Below are positions 35,846-44,433 of a stretch of DNA of 64,000 bases, piece by piece. The position numbers were made by a program, and so were the translations under genes. Origin of the DNA: Litoreibacter meonggei (GTDB lineage: Bacteria > Pseudomonadota > Alphaproteobacteria > Rhodobacterales > Rhodobacteraceae); contig NZ_RCCE01000003.1 of assembly GCF_003663885.1 (NCBI RefSeq), positions 231,001 through 295,000 on the forward strand, read 5' to 3'. The first letter of the stretch is position 1. Each line of letters opens with the position of its first letter. The notes beneath the pieces were generated by a model. That model saw nothing but the letters and a program-made list of their open reading frames with translations, had not been told where the DNA came from and ran no database searches.

Positions 35846-37723
35846 ATGAGACTAAAGACAATTGCCGCTTTTTGCATCGCTGCCACCATGTCTGTTGGTG
35901 GCGCATGGCTTTCTGCCGGATTGGTGGAAACGCGGTCGGCTGAGGTTGTCACCTCCAAGCTGATCGACGGGGAGCATGATTGGACAACGGTCACGACCGA
36001 CGGGCTTCTTGTGGCATTGGGCGGCGAAGCTCCTGATGAAGCGACACGCTTCCGTGTTGTGTCTGCGGTCGGCAGAGTGGTCGATCCAGATCGCATCGTC
36101 GACAACATGGATGTCAAAGCGCGTGAACGAATCGAAGCGCCGCGCTTCTCCGTTGAGATGCTGCGTAATCGTGATGGGGTGTCGCTGATTGGTTTGATCC
36201 CGCCCGCGGAAGAGGGCGAAGGCATTGCCGCACAGTTGAGCGATCTTGTCGAGGGTTCTGACATTACCGATTTGCTTGAGACCGCCAACTATCCGGTTCC
36301 AGCCAATTGGGAAAAAGCGCTGGAATACTCGATTAAAGCGTTGCGTGATCTGGAACGCTCCAAAATTTCGGTCTCTGCCGATTTGATCGAGATTACCGCT
36401 ATCTCTGACAGCCCCGAAAGCAAGCGCCGCATCGAGTCGCAACTGGCACGTAGCGCCCCGAATGGCGTGCGTCTGGCCCTGAATATCTCGGCCCCGCGCC
36501 CTGTTATCACCCCATTCACACTACGGTTCACGCTTGATGCCAACGGCAACGCTGCGTTCGACGCATGCTCAGCGGAAAATGACGCGTCCAAGGCTCGTAT
36601 TCTTAGGGCGGCAAGTGCTGCTGGCAGCATCGAGAAGCCCGAATGTGCCATCGGATTAGGCGTCCCGTCACCGAACTGGGCTAAGGCTGTCGAGGTGGCT
36701 ATCGCTGGCTTGAAGGATCTTGGGGGTGGTTCGCTAACGTTCTCGGATGCAGATATCACTATGGTGGCGCTTGATACGACAGACCAGGGCACCTTTGACC
36801 GCGTGGTCGGCGAAGTGGACGCTGCATTGCCGGATGTCTTCTCGATGCATGCCGTGCTGCCCGAGAAAGTTGTCGTGGACGGTACCGGCGCCGAAGCGGC
36901 CATCGAATTTGTTGCAACCCGCAGCCCCGAAGGGTTGGTACAACTGCGCGGCCGTCTTCCCGACGACGGGATAGAGAAGATCGTCGGCTCCTTCGCCCGC
37001 GCGCAGTTCGGTAGCGACAAGGTTTACTTGGCGACCCGGGACGATGCGACCCTGCCCGAAAGCTGGCCTGTACGTGTTTTGGCCGCTCTGGAGGCGCTAG
37101 CCAGTCTGGAGAATGGCAGTGCTGTGGTTCAGGAAGATTACGTCGAAATCCGCGGCGTCAGCGGGGACCAATCCGCCTCGGACACGATCTCCAGAAAGCT
37201 TGCTGACAAACTGGGTGACGCAGAGAATTTCGAAGTCAACGTGCGCTATGACGAGATGCTGGACACAACTCTAAACATCCCGACGCCTGAAGAATGCGTG
37301 TCGCGGATCAACGCGATCCTGAATTCAGCCAAGATTGTATTCGAGCCGTCGTCATCCGAGATCACAGAAGCGGCCAGCCGCACCGTCGACAGAATTGCCG
37401 AAATCGCAAAACAATGCGAACGTGTGAAGATGGAAATCGGCGGCTACACCGATAGTCAGGGTCGTGAAGAAATGAATGCAGACCTTAGCCAGCAGCGGGC
37501 GGATTCGGTACGTGCCGCCTTGTTGGCCCGCAGGGTCCTGACAGGCAACATCACCTCCAAGGGGTATGGCGAAACGGATCCGATTGCCGATAACGGCACT
37601 GCGGAGGGCCGTGAAGCCAACCGCCGCATCGAGTTCAAGCTGTTGACAGACGCCCGCGCGGCGGCCACAGACGAACCTGAGGGCGACACCACAGAAGCAG
37701 AAACCGAGACATCAAGTGAATAG
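35846..37723 (+). CDS. OmpA-family protein with repeated BON-like domains
   Basis: A 625-residue exported protein. An N-terminal hydrophobic segment (IAAFCIAATMSVGGAW) acts as signal or anchor. About residues 30-490 contain several related alpha/beta segments spaced about 140 residues apart that resemble tandem BON-type modules, each containing a conserved NWxKAxExxxxALxxL-like helix. The C-terminal OmpA/MotB peptidoglycan-binding domain (about 495-605) shows GYTDSQGREEMN and GYGETDPIADN with NRRIEF. The tail is acidic. It probably links envelope and peptidoglycan. The next gene overlaps its end by 8 bases. Confidence 0.82.
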   Translation: MRLKTIAAFCIAATMSVGGAWLSAGLVETRSAEVVTSKLIDGEHDWTTVTTDGLLVALGGEAPDEATRFRVVSAVGRVVDPDRIVDNMDVKARERIEAPRFSVEMLRNRDGVSLIGLIPPAEEGEGIAAQLSDLVEGSDITDLLETANYPVPANWEKALEYSIKALRDLERSKISVSADLIEITAISDSPESKRRIESQLARSAPNGVRLALNISAPRPVITPFTLRFTLDANGNAAFDACSAENDASKARILRAASAAGSIEKPECAIGLGVPSPNWAKAVEVAIAGLKDLGGGSLTFSDADITMVALDTTDQGTFDRVVGEVDAALPDVFSMHAVLPEKVVVDGTGAEAAIEFVATRSPEGLVQLRGRLPDDGIEKIVGSFARAQFGSDKVYLATRDDATLPESWPVRVLAALEALASLENGSAVVQEDYVEIRGVSGDQSASDTISRKLADKLGDAENFEVNVRYDEMLDTTLNIPTPEECVSRINAILNSAKIVFEPSSSEITEAASRTVDRIAEIAKQCERVKMEIGGYTDSQGREEMNADLSQQRADSVRAALLARRVLTGNITSKGYGETDPIADNGTAEGREANRRIEFKLLTDARAAATDEPEGDTTEAETETSSE

Positions 37724-38045
37724 ATCAGAATTCATCATTGCCACCGCATTTATCCTGTTTCTGGCGTTCTGTGTTGGCTGGTTCACCTGCTGGCTGGTGC
37801 AGCGGTTCAGCCGCGTGACAACGGCGGATGTGGCGGAGCTGGACGAGATGGCGAAGGCCCTGCACGACGCGGAAGAAACCCGCGATCAGGCGATCACCTA
37901 TCTGCAACAGCGTGAGGCGGAGCTGACCAACCAGCTGTCACAGACCGAAGCAGAGTTGAGGGCGGCCATGGACGGGTTGCGGGATGCACGCCACGAGGCG
38001 GAAGAGCTGCGCGGCTATATCGAGCGGGCCAACCAAGGCGCCTGA
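37716..38045 (+). CDS. membrane-anchored coiled-coil protein
   Basis: A 109-residue protein with one N-terminal membrane helix (FIIATAFILFLAFCVGWFTC) followed by about 75 residues of Glu/Ala/Leu/Arg-rich heptad-like sequence, indicating a coiled coil. It starts at a GTG that overlaps the OmpA gene by 8 bases, so the two are translationally linked, and the product may partner it in the envelope. No named family is recognised. Confidence 0.7.
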   Translation: MNRSEFIIATAFILFLAFCVGWFTCWLVQRFSRVTTADVAELDEMAKALHDAEETRDQAITYLQQREAELTNQLSQTEAELRAAMDGLRDARHEAEELRGYIERANQGA

Positions 38046-38065
38046 CGGCGTTAGTGGCAAGGGCG

Positions 38066-38099
38066 GATGCCTCCGGCGGGAATATTTTTGCCAAGATGA
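38066..38099. repeat. Rhodobacteraceae interspersed GCCTCCGGCGGG-ATATTTTTG element
   Basis: The segment GCCTCCGGCGGGAATATTTT followed by TGCCAAGATGAA closely matches a short sequence that I recall scattered after genes in many Rhodobacteraceae genomes. The GC-rich palindrome plus T-run could act as a weak terminator between the plus-strand coiled-coil gene and the minus-strand moaE. Only this copy was noticed in the window. Confidence 0.5.
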
Positions 38100-38112
38100 A
38101 ACCTGAATTGAG

Positions 38113-38556
38113 TTAGTTCCAGCGGTCGAGCGCGTCCTCGTCGCTGTCTTTTGCCGCGACCCAATCGGCACCATCTGTGGTGACTTCCTTCTTCCAGAAC
38201 GGCGCGCGGGATTTCAGGTAATCCATCAGAAAGTCCGCGGCTTTGAATGCGTCCGCGCGGTGCCGTGACGCGGCGGCGACCATCATGATGTTGTCACCCG
38301 GCTCCATGGTGCCGAACCGGTGGATCACCAGCACATCTGCGAGGCTCCACCGTGTTTGCGCCTCTTCGCAGATTTGCGTCAGCGCGCGTTCGGTCATGCC
38401 GGGATAGTGCTCTATCTGCATGCGGCTGAGTCCGCCGGAGACATCGCGCGTCACCCCCGTGAAGCTGACAACCGCACCAATGTCGGTGTCGTCTTTGGCG
38501 AAAGCGTTCAATTCTGCGCCGGCATCGAAAGGGGCTTCCTGCACGACGACACGCAT
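38113..38556 (-). CDS. moaE: molybdopterin synthase large subunit
   Basis: A 147-residue MoaE, which with MoaD inserts the dithiolene sulphurs into molybdopterin. Conserved elements include GAVVSFTGVTRD, LQIEHYPGMTE-type MQIEHYPGMTERAL, VIHRFGTMEPGD, and the active-site Lys region LKSRAPFWKKE. It starts 3 bases after moaD. Confidence 0.95.
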   Translation of the reverse strand: MRVVVQEAPFDAGAELNAFAKDDTDIGAVVSFTGVTRDVSGGLSRMQIEHYPGMTERALTQICEEAQTRWSLADVLVIHRFGTMEPGDNIMMVAAASRHRADAFKAADFLMDYLKSRAPFWKKEVTTDGADWVAAKDSDEDALDRWN

Positions 38557-38559
38557 GGG

Positions 38560-38808
38560 TTAACCGCCCGTCATAGGCGGGAAGAACGCCACTTCGCGCA
38601 CGCCGTCCAAGGGGGCATCGAATTCGGACAGGTCCTGATCGAGCGCCACGCGTAAGGCCGACAAGTCGGAGAACGCCACCGCGTAGCGTTCCTCGCGCGC
38701 GCGAAGTTCCTCGACCAAATCCATCACCGTGACGGCGTTGGTTTGGAGCTTTTCTTTCGGGATGCCGATGCGTTCGCGCACCCAAGCGAAGTACAAAACG
38801 TCGATCAT
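38560..38808 (-). CDS. moaD: molybdopterin synthase sulfur carrier subunit
   Basis: An 82-residue ubiquitin-like protein ending in the required Gly-Gly (FPPMTGG), which carries the thiocarboxylate sulphur to MoaE. The start MIDVLYFAWVRERIG is typical. Its ATG overlaps the pgsA stop by four bases. Confidence 0.94.
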   Translation of the reverse strand: MIDVLYFAWVRERIGIPKEKLQTNAVTVMDLVEELRAREERYAVAFSDLSALRVALDQDLSEFDAPLDGVREVAFFPPMTGG

Positions 38809-39476
38809 GTTTTACCCTCCTCTCGCAGGAAGGGCATCGCCTTGCGCAGGTAATCCCATCCGGTCATCAAAGTGAGAAGCGCCGCTGCCCAGAGCAGGAC
38901 GGCGCCGATGTTGAATGTCACTGTCGCAGCCCCCGCGAACCATGTCAGGCCAAGCGGGTCTTCGGCCGCACCCGACATGATGGCGTCCAGCGTTTCGTTA
39001 TCCATGCCGGAGGTGCGGTCTAGAAACTCGTGCTCGAACAAGCCGGTGGCGAACAGCACCGCGATGGCGGTCATTTGCGCCGTGGTTTTCCACTTCGCCA
39101 GATTGGTCACCTTCAGCAGGCCAGCCGTATCGCCAAGGAATTCGCGCAGGCCGGAGACGAAGACTTCGCGAAACATGATCAGAGTCGAGGGTAGCAGCAC
39201 CCAAGGGTTCATGCCGGAAAAGCCGGTGATAACCAGCAATGCGATGATCACCATCGCCTTGTCGGCGATCGGGTCCAGCATCGCGCCGAACTTGCTTTCC
39301 TGCTTCCATGCGCGCGCGAGGTAGCCGTCGATCCAGTCCGTCAGCGCCGCCGTCACGAACAGGATCAGCGCAAACCAGTCGGCCCACGGTCGCTGAAAAT
39401 ACAGGAACATGACGACCACACCCGGGGCCGCCAGAAGACGCAGAAGCGTCAGGATATTGGGAATATTCCACGTCAT
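38805..39476 (-). CDS. pgsA: CDP-diacylglycerol-glycerol-3-phosphate 3-phosphatidyltransferase
   Basis: A 223-residue membrane enzyme making phosphatidylglycerol-phosphate. The CDP-alcohol phosphotransferase signature DG-xx-AR-x8-G-xxx-D-xxx-D is present as DGYLARAWKQESKFGAMLDP followed by IADKA. N-terminal WNIPNILTLLRLLAAP is typical. About 223 residues is slightly long, owing to a C-terminal insertion between the last helices. It leads pgsA-moaD-moaE. Confidence 0.94.
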   Translation of the reverse strand: MTWNIPNILTLLRLLAAPGVVVMFLYFQRPWADWFALILFVTAALTDWIDGYLARAWKQESKFGAMLDPIADKAMVIIALLVITGFSGMNPWVLLPSTLIMFREVFVSGLREFLGDTAGLLKVTNLAKWKTTAQMTAIAVLFATGLFEHEFLDRTSGMDNETLDAIMSGAAEDPLGLTWFAGAATVTFNIGAVLLWAAALLTLMTGWDYLRKAMPFLREEGKT

Positions 39477-39602
39477 GCGCCATGTGTAGCCGAGGGTCGC
39501 GTCGGGGGGAAGTCACGAGTTCGGATGGCACCAGGGGGGCATGGACCATGTCGAGACCTCAAGACCTGCACTGCCTATTGCTGCGTTAAGCCAGAACGCA
39601 CG

Positions 39603-41246
39603 CTAGGGAATTCCCGCAGCGATCAGAGCTGCAATGACTTTGCGACCCAGATCTGCGTTGGCGACGGGATGCGCCGCCTTGTAAGCATCAAGATTAAACC
39701 CCGGAGACCTGCGCATCAGCTCAACCGCAGTAGCACGGGCTTCTTCACCACGGCCCAAAAAGTGCAGTGCGGTAATTTTTGCGCGTAGCGTGGAAAGATG
39801 CCGTTCGTTGGACGCCAAAGACTCGTCTGCAAGCCCCAAGGCGCGATCATAGTCTTCGGCAGCCAGATACGCAGTGCTGGACAGGCTTTCATAATAATAT
39901 CTGAACGGATCAATTGGCGACAATCCGCGGGCTTTCTTTGCCGCAGCTACCGCACCAGCGCCATCGTCCTGAAACGCCAAAAGCGCCGCGCGCAACAGCC
40001 ATGACAGGCTTTCGCTCGGGTTGATGTCGATCGCGCTGTCATAGCGCTGGCTGGCAACCCCCATCTGCGGCGGCAGATTGTTGAGCGCGATCCCGTCAAT
40101 CACCAAAGAGAAGGAACTGTCGGGATTGATATCAAGCGCCCTCGATGTCGCATCCAACGCTTTTTGGGTGTCGCCCGCCTTATCCGTTGTCCAGCCGTTG
40201 AACACGCATAATACAAACCACCGTGCCAGCCACGCATGTGTTTCCGCGGCCATGGGCGTACGAGACACGGCGTCTTCCAACAGGGCGCGGGACCTGGCGA
40301 AATCACGAAACGTCAGGCTGTGCATCAGCGACACGCCCCCGATAAGCACGTGATGATCTTCAAGCTCCGGCACGGGGCGGTCGTTGATATAGGCAATGGC
40401 CTCGTCGGCGATAGAGCGGCCAATCGCGCGCACAACATCATCTAGCCCGCTGGAGACGTCATCCCAGAAACGCGCAGGTGGGCCGGAAATCTGCCGGGTC
40501 CACATGATATTGCCGTCACGCGCGTCGACGAAATCCATGTCCACGACGATCCGCCCGCCCATTTCGCGGATCGAGCCAGTGACGAAATAATCAACGTCCA
40601 GCTTTTGGCGGACATCCAAGATGTTGGTCGTGCTTGTCGCCAAAGCGCGGCTCGACAGATGGGAAATGACGGATAGCAGGTTGGAGCGTGACAGCGAGCG
40701 GCAGATTTCTTCCGCCAGCCAATCGCCCAGTACCCACAGGTTTTCGTCCCCCAGAACCCGCCGGAACGGCAATGCGGTGATACGTGGCAAGGGGCGTCCA
40801 AGCGCCGAGCGTGGTGATGTGCGATACAGGGCTGCAATCTGGCTTTCGTTGGCCCGCATCGCGGCAACCCAGTTTTGAAAGCCCGCGACATCAATGCCGA
40901 TACCTTCCAAGAACGCCCCGTTCCCCGGTGCGCCCGAAAAGTGAACCGACGACAAGTCCAGTTCGATATCGCTGTTGGTGCATTTGATGAAGCGATCAAA
41001 GTTCGCGCCCAGAATGTTGCGCAGATCGGACAGCGCACGGCGCAAGTTCTGGCGCCCGTCATCGTAGGAATACGGCCCCCATAACGTGCGCTCCAGATAA
41101 GACCGGGTACGCCGCCCGAGAGGTGCGGTTGCCAGAAGCGCGAACAGCGCCCTGTGCTTTGCGCCCGTGATCTCTACCCCGTCGGTACCTTCCACGCGCA
41201 CTTCGCAGGGCCCGAACAATGAAATGTTGAGTTTGTCGGCCACCAA
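39603..41246 (-). CDS. SARP/OmpR-like winged-helix regulator with TPR domain
   Basis: A 547-residue regulator. Residues 5-95 form a winged-helix DNA-binding domain of the SARP/BTAD type (ISLFGPCEVRV, ITGAKHRALFALLA, TLWGPYSYDDGRQNLRRALS). A central FlgO/TolB-N-like domain (residues about 150-300) has LADWLAEEI-type WLAEEICRSLSRSNLLSVIS and VDYFVTGSIREMGGRIVV, which in related proteins sits upstream of TPRs. The remainder is TPR-like, with repeated AL-x-INP-type motifs. No receiver domain or transmembrane segment is present. Its targets are unknown; it is followed by the gluconate genes on the same strand. Confidence 0.78.
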   Translation of the reverse strand: MVADKLNISLFGPCEVRVEGTDGVEITGAKHRALFALLATAPLGRRTRSYLERTLWGPYSYDDGRQNLRRALSDLRNILGANFDRFIKCTNSDIELDLSSVHFSGAPGNGAFLEGIGIDVAGFQNWVAAMRANESQIAALYRTSPRSALGRPLPRITALPFRRVLGDENLWVLGDWLAEEICRSLSRSNLLSVISHLSSRALATSTTNILDVRQKLDVDYFVTGSIREMGGRIVVDMDFVDARDGNIMWTRQISGPPARFWDDVSSGLDDVVRAIGRSIADEAIAYINDRPVPELEDHHVLIGGVSLMHSLTFRDFARSRALLEDAVSRTPMAAETHAWLARWFVLCVFNGWTTDKAGDTQKALDATSRALDINPDSSFSLVIDGIALNNLPPQMGVASQRYDSAIDINPSESLSWLLRAALLAFQDDGAGAVAAAKKARGLSPIDPFRYYYESLSSTAYLAAEDYDRALGLADESLASNERHLSTLRAKITALHFLGRGEEARATAVELMRRSPGFNLDAYKAAHPVANADLGRKVIAALIAAGIP

Positions 41247-41325
41247 GACCTCGCTGCTTGTTCTGAAGATAAGCTACCGAGTTGGCGCAAAGTGCTCCAA
41301 GGGCTTCACGATTTTCTCACATGGG

Positions 41326-41346
41326 AAAAACCTTCTAAATGGAAGG
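41326..41346 (-). terminator. Rho-independent terminator downstream of gntK
   Basis: On the minus strand CCTTC-CATTTA-GAAGG is followed by TTTTT, 41 bases after the gluconokinase stop. It separates the gluconate genes from the SARP-like regulator gene. Confidence 0.7.
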
Positions 41347-41387
41347 CCTTAGCACCTCGCTTCGAGTGTTCCGAGGTTAACTGGTGG

Positions 41388-41870
41388 TCAACAACCAGCG
41401 ACCACTTGCTGCACCACTGCGTCGAAATCTTGCGCAATGTCGACGGCGAAGCCTGCCTCGTCAGCTTGCAACGGCTCCAGCGTCGCGAATTGGCTGTCGA
41501 GCAGGCTGACGGGCATGAAATGGCCGCTGCGCGCGGACATGCGGGCCTCGATCACCGCGCGGTCGCCCATTAGGTGCGCGAATTGCGCCTGCGGGCAGGC
41601 CACACGGATGCGGTCGCGGTAGGCACGTTTGAGGGCAGAGCAGCCGATCAGCGTCGGGCCGTTGGCCTCGGCCAGTGCCGCGCCCACTTTGTCGAGCCAT
41701 GGCGCGCGGTCGGTGTCGTCCAGCGGCGTGCCTGCGGCCATCTTGTCAATATTGCTTTGCGGGTGCAGGTCATCGCCGTCGAAGTAAAGCGCCCCGAGGC
41801 GGTCCGCCACGGCTTGCCCGACCGAGGATTTACCGCACCCGGCGACGCCCATGACGATGACTTTCAGCAT
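41388..41870 (-). CDS. gntK: gluconokinase
   Basis: A 160-residue P-loop kinase of the thermoresistant gluconokinase type, converting gluconate to 6-phosphogluconate for the Entner-Doudoroff or pentose phosphate route. The Walker A is GVAGCGKSS at residues 8-16, with FDGDDLHP, MAAGTPLDDTDRAPWL and CSALKRAYRDRIR typical of the family. It immediately abuts the SDR gene stop upstream and is followed by a terminator. Confidence 0.93.
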   Translation of the reverse strand: MLKVIVMGVAGCGKSSVGQAVADRLGALYFDGDDLHPQSNIDKMAAGTPLDDTDRAPWLDKVGAALAEANGPTLIGCSALKRAYRDRIRVACPQAQFAHLMGDRAVIEARMSARSGHFMPVSLLDSQFATLEPLQADEAGFAVDIAQDFDAVVQQVVAGC

Positions 41871-42632
41871 CTACAGCGACGCCGTGATGCCACCATCGAC
41901 ATAGAGGATATGCCCGTTGACGAAGCTGGACGCGGGCGAGGACAGGAACACCGCCGCGCCCACAAGCTCGTCGACATTGCCCCAGCGGCCTGCGGGGGTG
42001 CGTTTTTCCAACCAAGCGGAGAAGTCCGCGTCGGCGACCAGTGCAGCGTTGAGCGGCGTGTCGAAATAGCCCGGCGCGATGGCGTTACATTGCAGCCCGT
42101 GCTTGGCCCAGTCGGTGGCCATGCCTTTGGTCAGGTTGCCCACCGCGCCCTTGGTCGCCGTGTAAGGCGCGATGCCGGGGCGGGCCAAGGCGGTTTGCAC
42201 GGAGGCGATGTTGATGATCTTGCCCGCGCCCCGCCCGATCATGTGGCGCGCGACGGCTTGGCCGACATGAAAGACCGAGGCGATATTGGTTTGCAGCAGC
42301 TTCTCGAACGCATCGGCGGGGAAGTTTTCCAGCTCTGTGCGATGCTGCATGCCGGCGTTGTTGATCAGAATGTCGATGGGGCCGTGATCGGCCTCGAAGG
42401 TGTCTACCGCCTTGCGCACTGCCTCGTGGTCGGTTGCATCGAAGGCAAGCGTGTGCGGGGTGTCGAGCGCCCTTGCTGCGGCGGCGAGCTTGGCCTCGTC
42501 ACGACCGTTCAGGATAATCTCGGCCCCCGCGTCTTTCAGCCCTTGGGCCAAGGCGTAGCCGATGCCCTGAGAGGAACCGGTGACAAGCGCGCGCTTGCCT
42601 GTGAGGTCGAAAAGAGCGGCGCCCTTGGTCAT
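41871..42632 (-). CDS. SDR oxidoreductase, gluconate 5-dehydrogenase-like
   Basis: A 253-residue classical SDR: TGSSQGIG cofactor motif, NNAG, and the catalytic YTATK with an upstream Ser (IASVQ). The overall pattern, LFDLTGKRALVTGSSQGIGY and LEKRTPAGRWGNVDELVGAA, is that of gluconate 5-dehydrogenase (IdnO/Gno), which interconverts gluconate and 5-keto-gluconate. Its partnership with gntK directly downstream supports that. ATG 42632 has AAGGA upstream; a more upstream start (42671) is less likely. Confidence 0.82.
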   Translation of the reverse strand: MTKGAALFDLTGKRALVTGSSQGIGYALAQGLKDAGAEIILNGRDEAKLAAAARALDTPHTLAFDATDHEAVRKAVDTFEADHGPIDILINNAGMQHRTELENFPADAFEKLLQTNIASVFHVGQAVARHMIGRGAGKIINIASVQTALARPGIAPYTATKGAVGNLTKGMATDWAKHGLQCNAIAPGYFDTPLNAALVADADFSAWLEKRTPAGRWGNVDELVGAAVFLSSPASSFVNGHILYVDGGITASL

Positions 42633-42695
42633 GGTGTCATCCTTGATGTGTGAGTTCCGGCATTGTGGCATGAAAAACCGCGTGCCGAAAAGCGC

Positions 42696-43670
42696 TTAAG
42701 TTTCGGGGGCGAAGCAGGGCAGCGGGTCGTTGTCGGCGGGCGTCGCTTCAAAGATCGCGCGGGCGATGGCGCGGGCAAGGCACGTCGCGGCGGCATGGCC
42801 GATCATCAGCGGATCGCCTTGTTTGTCGCCTGCGGAGACCGCAAAAACCAAGTCCCCGTCCATCGGCGTGTGCGACGGCACTATGGCGCGCGCCATGCCG
42901 TCATGCGCGGCGACGGCCATGCGTTTGGCCTGCGGCTTGGTCAGCTTGGCGTCGGTGGCGACGATGGCGATGGTGGTGTTCGCGCCCTCGCCCGCGTCGG
43001 TTTTGAGGGGCAACCTGACCGCGCCGTAAGAAGCGGGGTCACCGCCAAGACCGCCGAATTCGGCGTCGATCTCGGACTGTGCGGCCCAGAATTTTCCGGC
43101 GGGCGTGACGACCGAGCCGATGGGATTGGCGGCGACGATGGCGGCTACGGTGACGCCGTCATCGAGGATGATGGAGGCGGAACCCAGACCACCCTTGTAG
43201 GTGGCGGAGGTGGCACCTGTGCCAGCGCCCACGGACCCCAAAGCGAAGTCTTGTGCCGCGTTTTCGAGCGCTGTGCGGCCCAGCTTGGCATAGGGGTTCT
43301 CGCCCCAGTCTTTACGCCCGCCATTGAGCAGATCGAAGATGATCGCGGCGGGAACAATTGGCACGCGCATGTCGCCCACGGCGAAGCCACGCCCCTGTTC
43401 GCGCAGGCCGGACACCACGCCGGAGGCCGCGTCCAGCCCAAAAGCAGAGCCACCAGAGAGGACCAGCGCGTCCACGCCTTCGACGGATTTATCGGGGTCG
43501 AGCAGGTCGGTTTCCCGCGTGCCGGGTGCGCCACCCATGACATGCACCGACGCCATGAACGGCGCATCGGCGGTCAGGACTGTGACGCCTGATTTCAGCG
43601 TGGCGTCTTGGGCGTTGCCGACCCTTAGTCCTGCAACATCGGAGATCAGGTTGCGCGGACCGGCCTTCAT
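42696..43670 (-). CDS. P1 family peptidase (DmpA/NylC-type self-cleaving Ntn hydrolase)
   Basis: A 324-residue DmpA/NylC-family protein. These precursors cleave themselves to expose a nucleophilic Thr or Ser, and hydrolyse beta-peptides, D-aminoacyl bonds or nylon oligomers. The predicted cleavage site is the Asn-Thr bond at 231-232 in GEGANTTIAIVATD. Other conserved segments are GNAQDATLKSGVTV, LSGGSAFGLDAA and GSVGAGTGATSA. Its ATG overlaps the stop of the SDR by one base, and it is the last gene of the importer operon. Its real substrate is unknown. Confidence 0.86.
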   Translation of the reverse strand: MKAGPRNLISDVAGLRVGNAQDATLKSGVTVLTADAPFMASVHVMGGAPGTRETDLLDPDKSVEGVDALVLSGGSAFGLDAASGVVSGLREQGRGFAVGDMRVPIVPAAIIFDLLNGGRKDWGENPYAKLGRTALENAAQDFALGSVGAGTGATSATYKGGLGSASIILDDGVTVAAIVAANPIGSVVTPAGKFWAAQSEIDAEFGGLGGDPASYGAVRLPLKTDAGEGANTTIAIVATDAKLTKPQAKRMAVAAHDGMARAIVPSHTPMDGDLVFAVSAGDKQGDPLMIGHAAATCLARAIARAIFEATPADNDPLPCFAPET

Positions 43671-44410
43671 CAGATGCACCGCCCGCCGTCGACTTCCATG
43701 CAGACGCCAGTGATCATCGACGCCTCCTCCGAGCAGAGGAAGCAGGCGGCGTTGGCCATGTCTTCGGGCGTGGAGAAACGGCCAAGCGGAATGGTGGACA
43801 GGAACTTGGCGCGGATTTCCGGCGTGTCTTCGCCCATGAAACTTTTGAGCAAGGGCGTCTCGCCCGCCACCGGGTTGATCGCGTTGACGCGGATGCCTTC
43901 GGGGGCAAGCTCCACCGCCATGGCCTTGGTCGCGGTGTTCATCCAGCCTTTGGACGCGTTGTACCAGTTCAGCCGCGGGCGCGGGCTGACGCCTGCGGTT
44001 GAGGCGACGTTGAGGATCGCGCCGCTGCCCTGCTTCTTGAGCAGCGGAACGATGTGTTTGGCGGTCAGGTAGACGGACTTGCAATTCACCGCGAAGACCT
44101 TATCGAAGTCGTCTTCGGAGACGTCTTCCATAGGGGTCGGAAGGTGCGTGGTGCCCGCATTGTTGATCAGGATGTCGATGCGCCCGAAGGCGTCGAGCGT
44201 GGCTTGGACCATGGCCTGAACGCTTGAATCCTGCGCAACATTCGCCTTCACCGCGCGGGCGGATTTGCCCAGTTCCGCGACCAAGTCATCCGCCATGTTC
44301 AAATCTGCGATCATGACATTCGCGCCTTCGGCTATAAACTTGCGCGCGATGCCTTCGCCGAAGCCCGACGCGCCACCGGTGACGATTGCTGTTTTTCCTT
44401 CAAGCCGCAT
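43670..44410 (-). CDS. SDR family oxidoreductase
   Basis: A 246-residue classical SDR with the complete motif set: TGGASGFGEG, NNAG, Ser in NVAST, and YNASK. It ends with the typical TGVCMEVDGG. Similar to the glucose or 3-oxoacyl-type dehydrogenases; the substrate is not identifiable. Placed between the aldehyde dehydrogenase and the P1 hydrolase in one operon. Confidence 0.85.
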   Translation of the reverse strand: MRLEGKTAIVTGGASGFGEGIARKFIAEGANVMIADLNMADDLVAELGKSARAVKANVAQDSSVQAMVQATLDAFGRIDILINNAGTTHLPTPMEDVSEDDFDKVFAVNCKSVYLTAKHIVPLLKKQGSGAILNVASTAGVSPRPRLNWYNASKGWMNTATKAMAVELAPEGIRVNAINPVAGETPLLKSFMGEDTPEIRAKFLSTIPLGRFSTPEDMANAACFLCSEEASMITGVCMEVDGGRCI

Positions 44411-44433
44411 GTGAGGTCTCCCTAATGTTTCGT

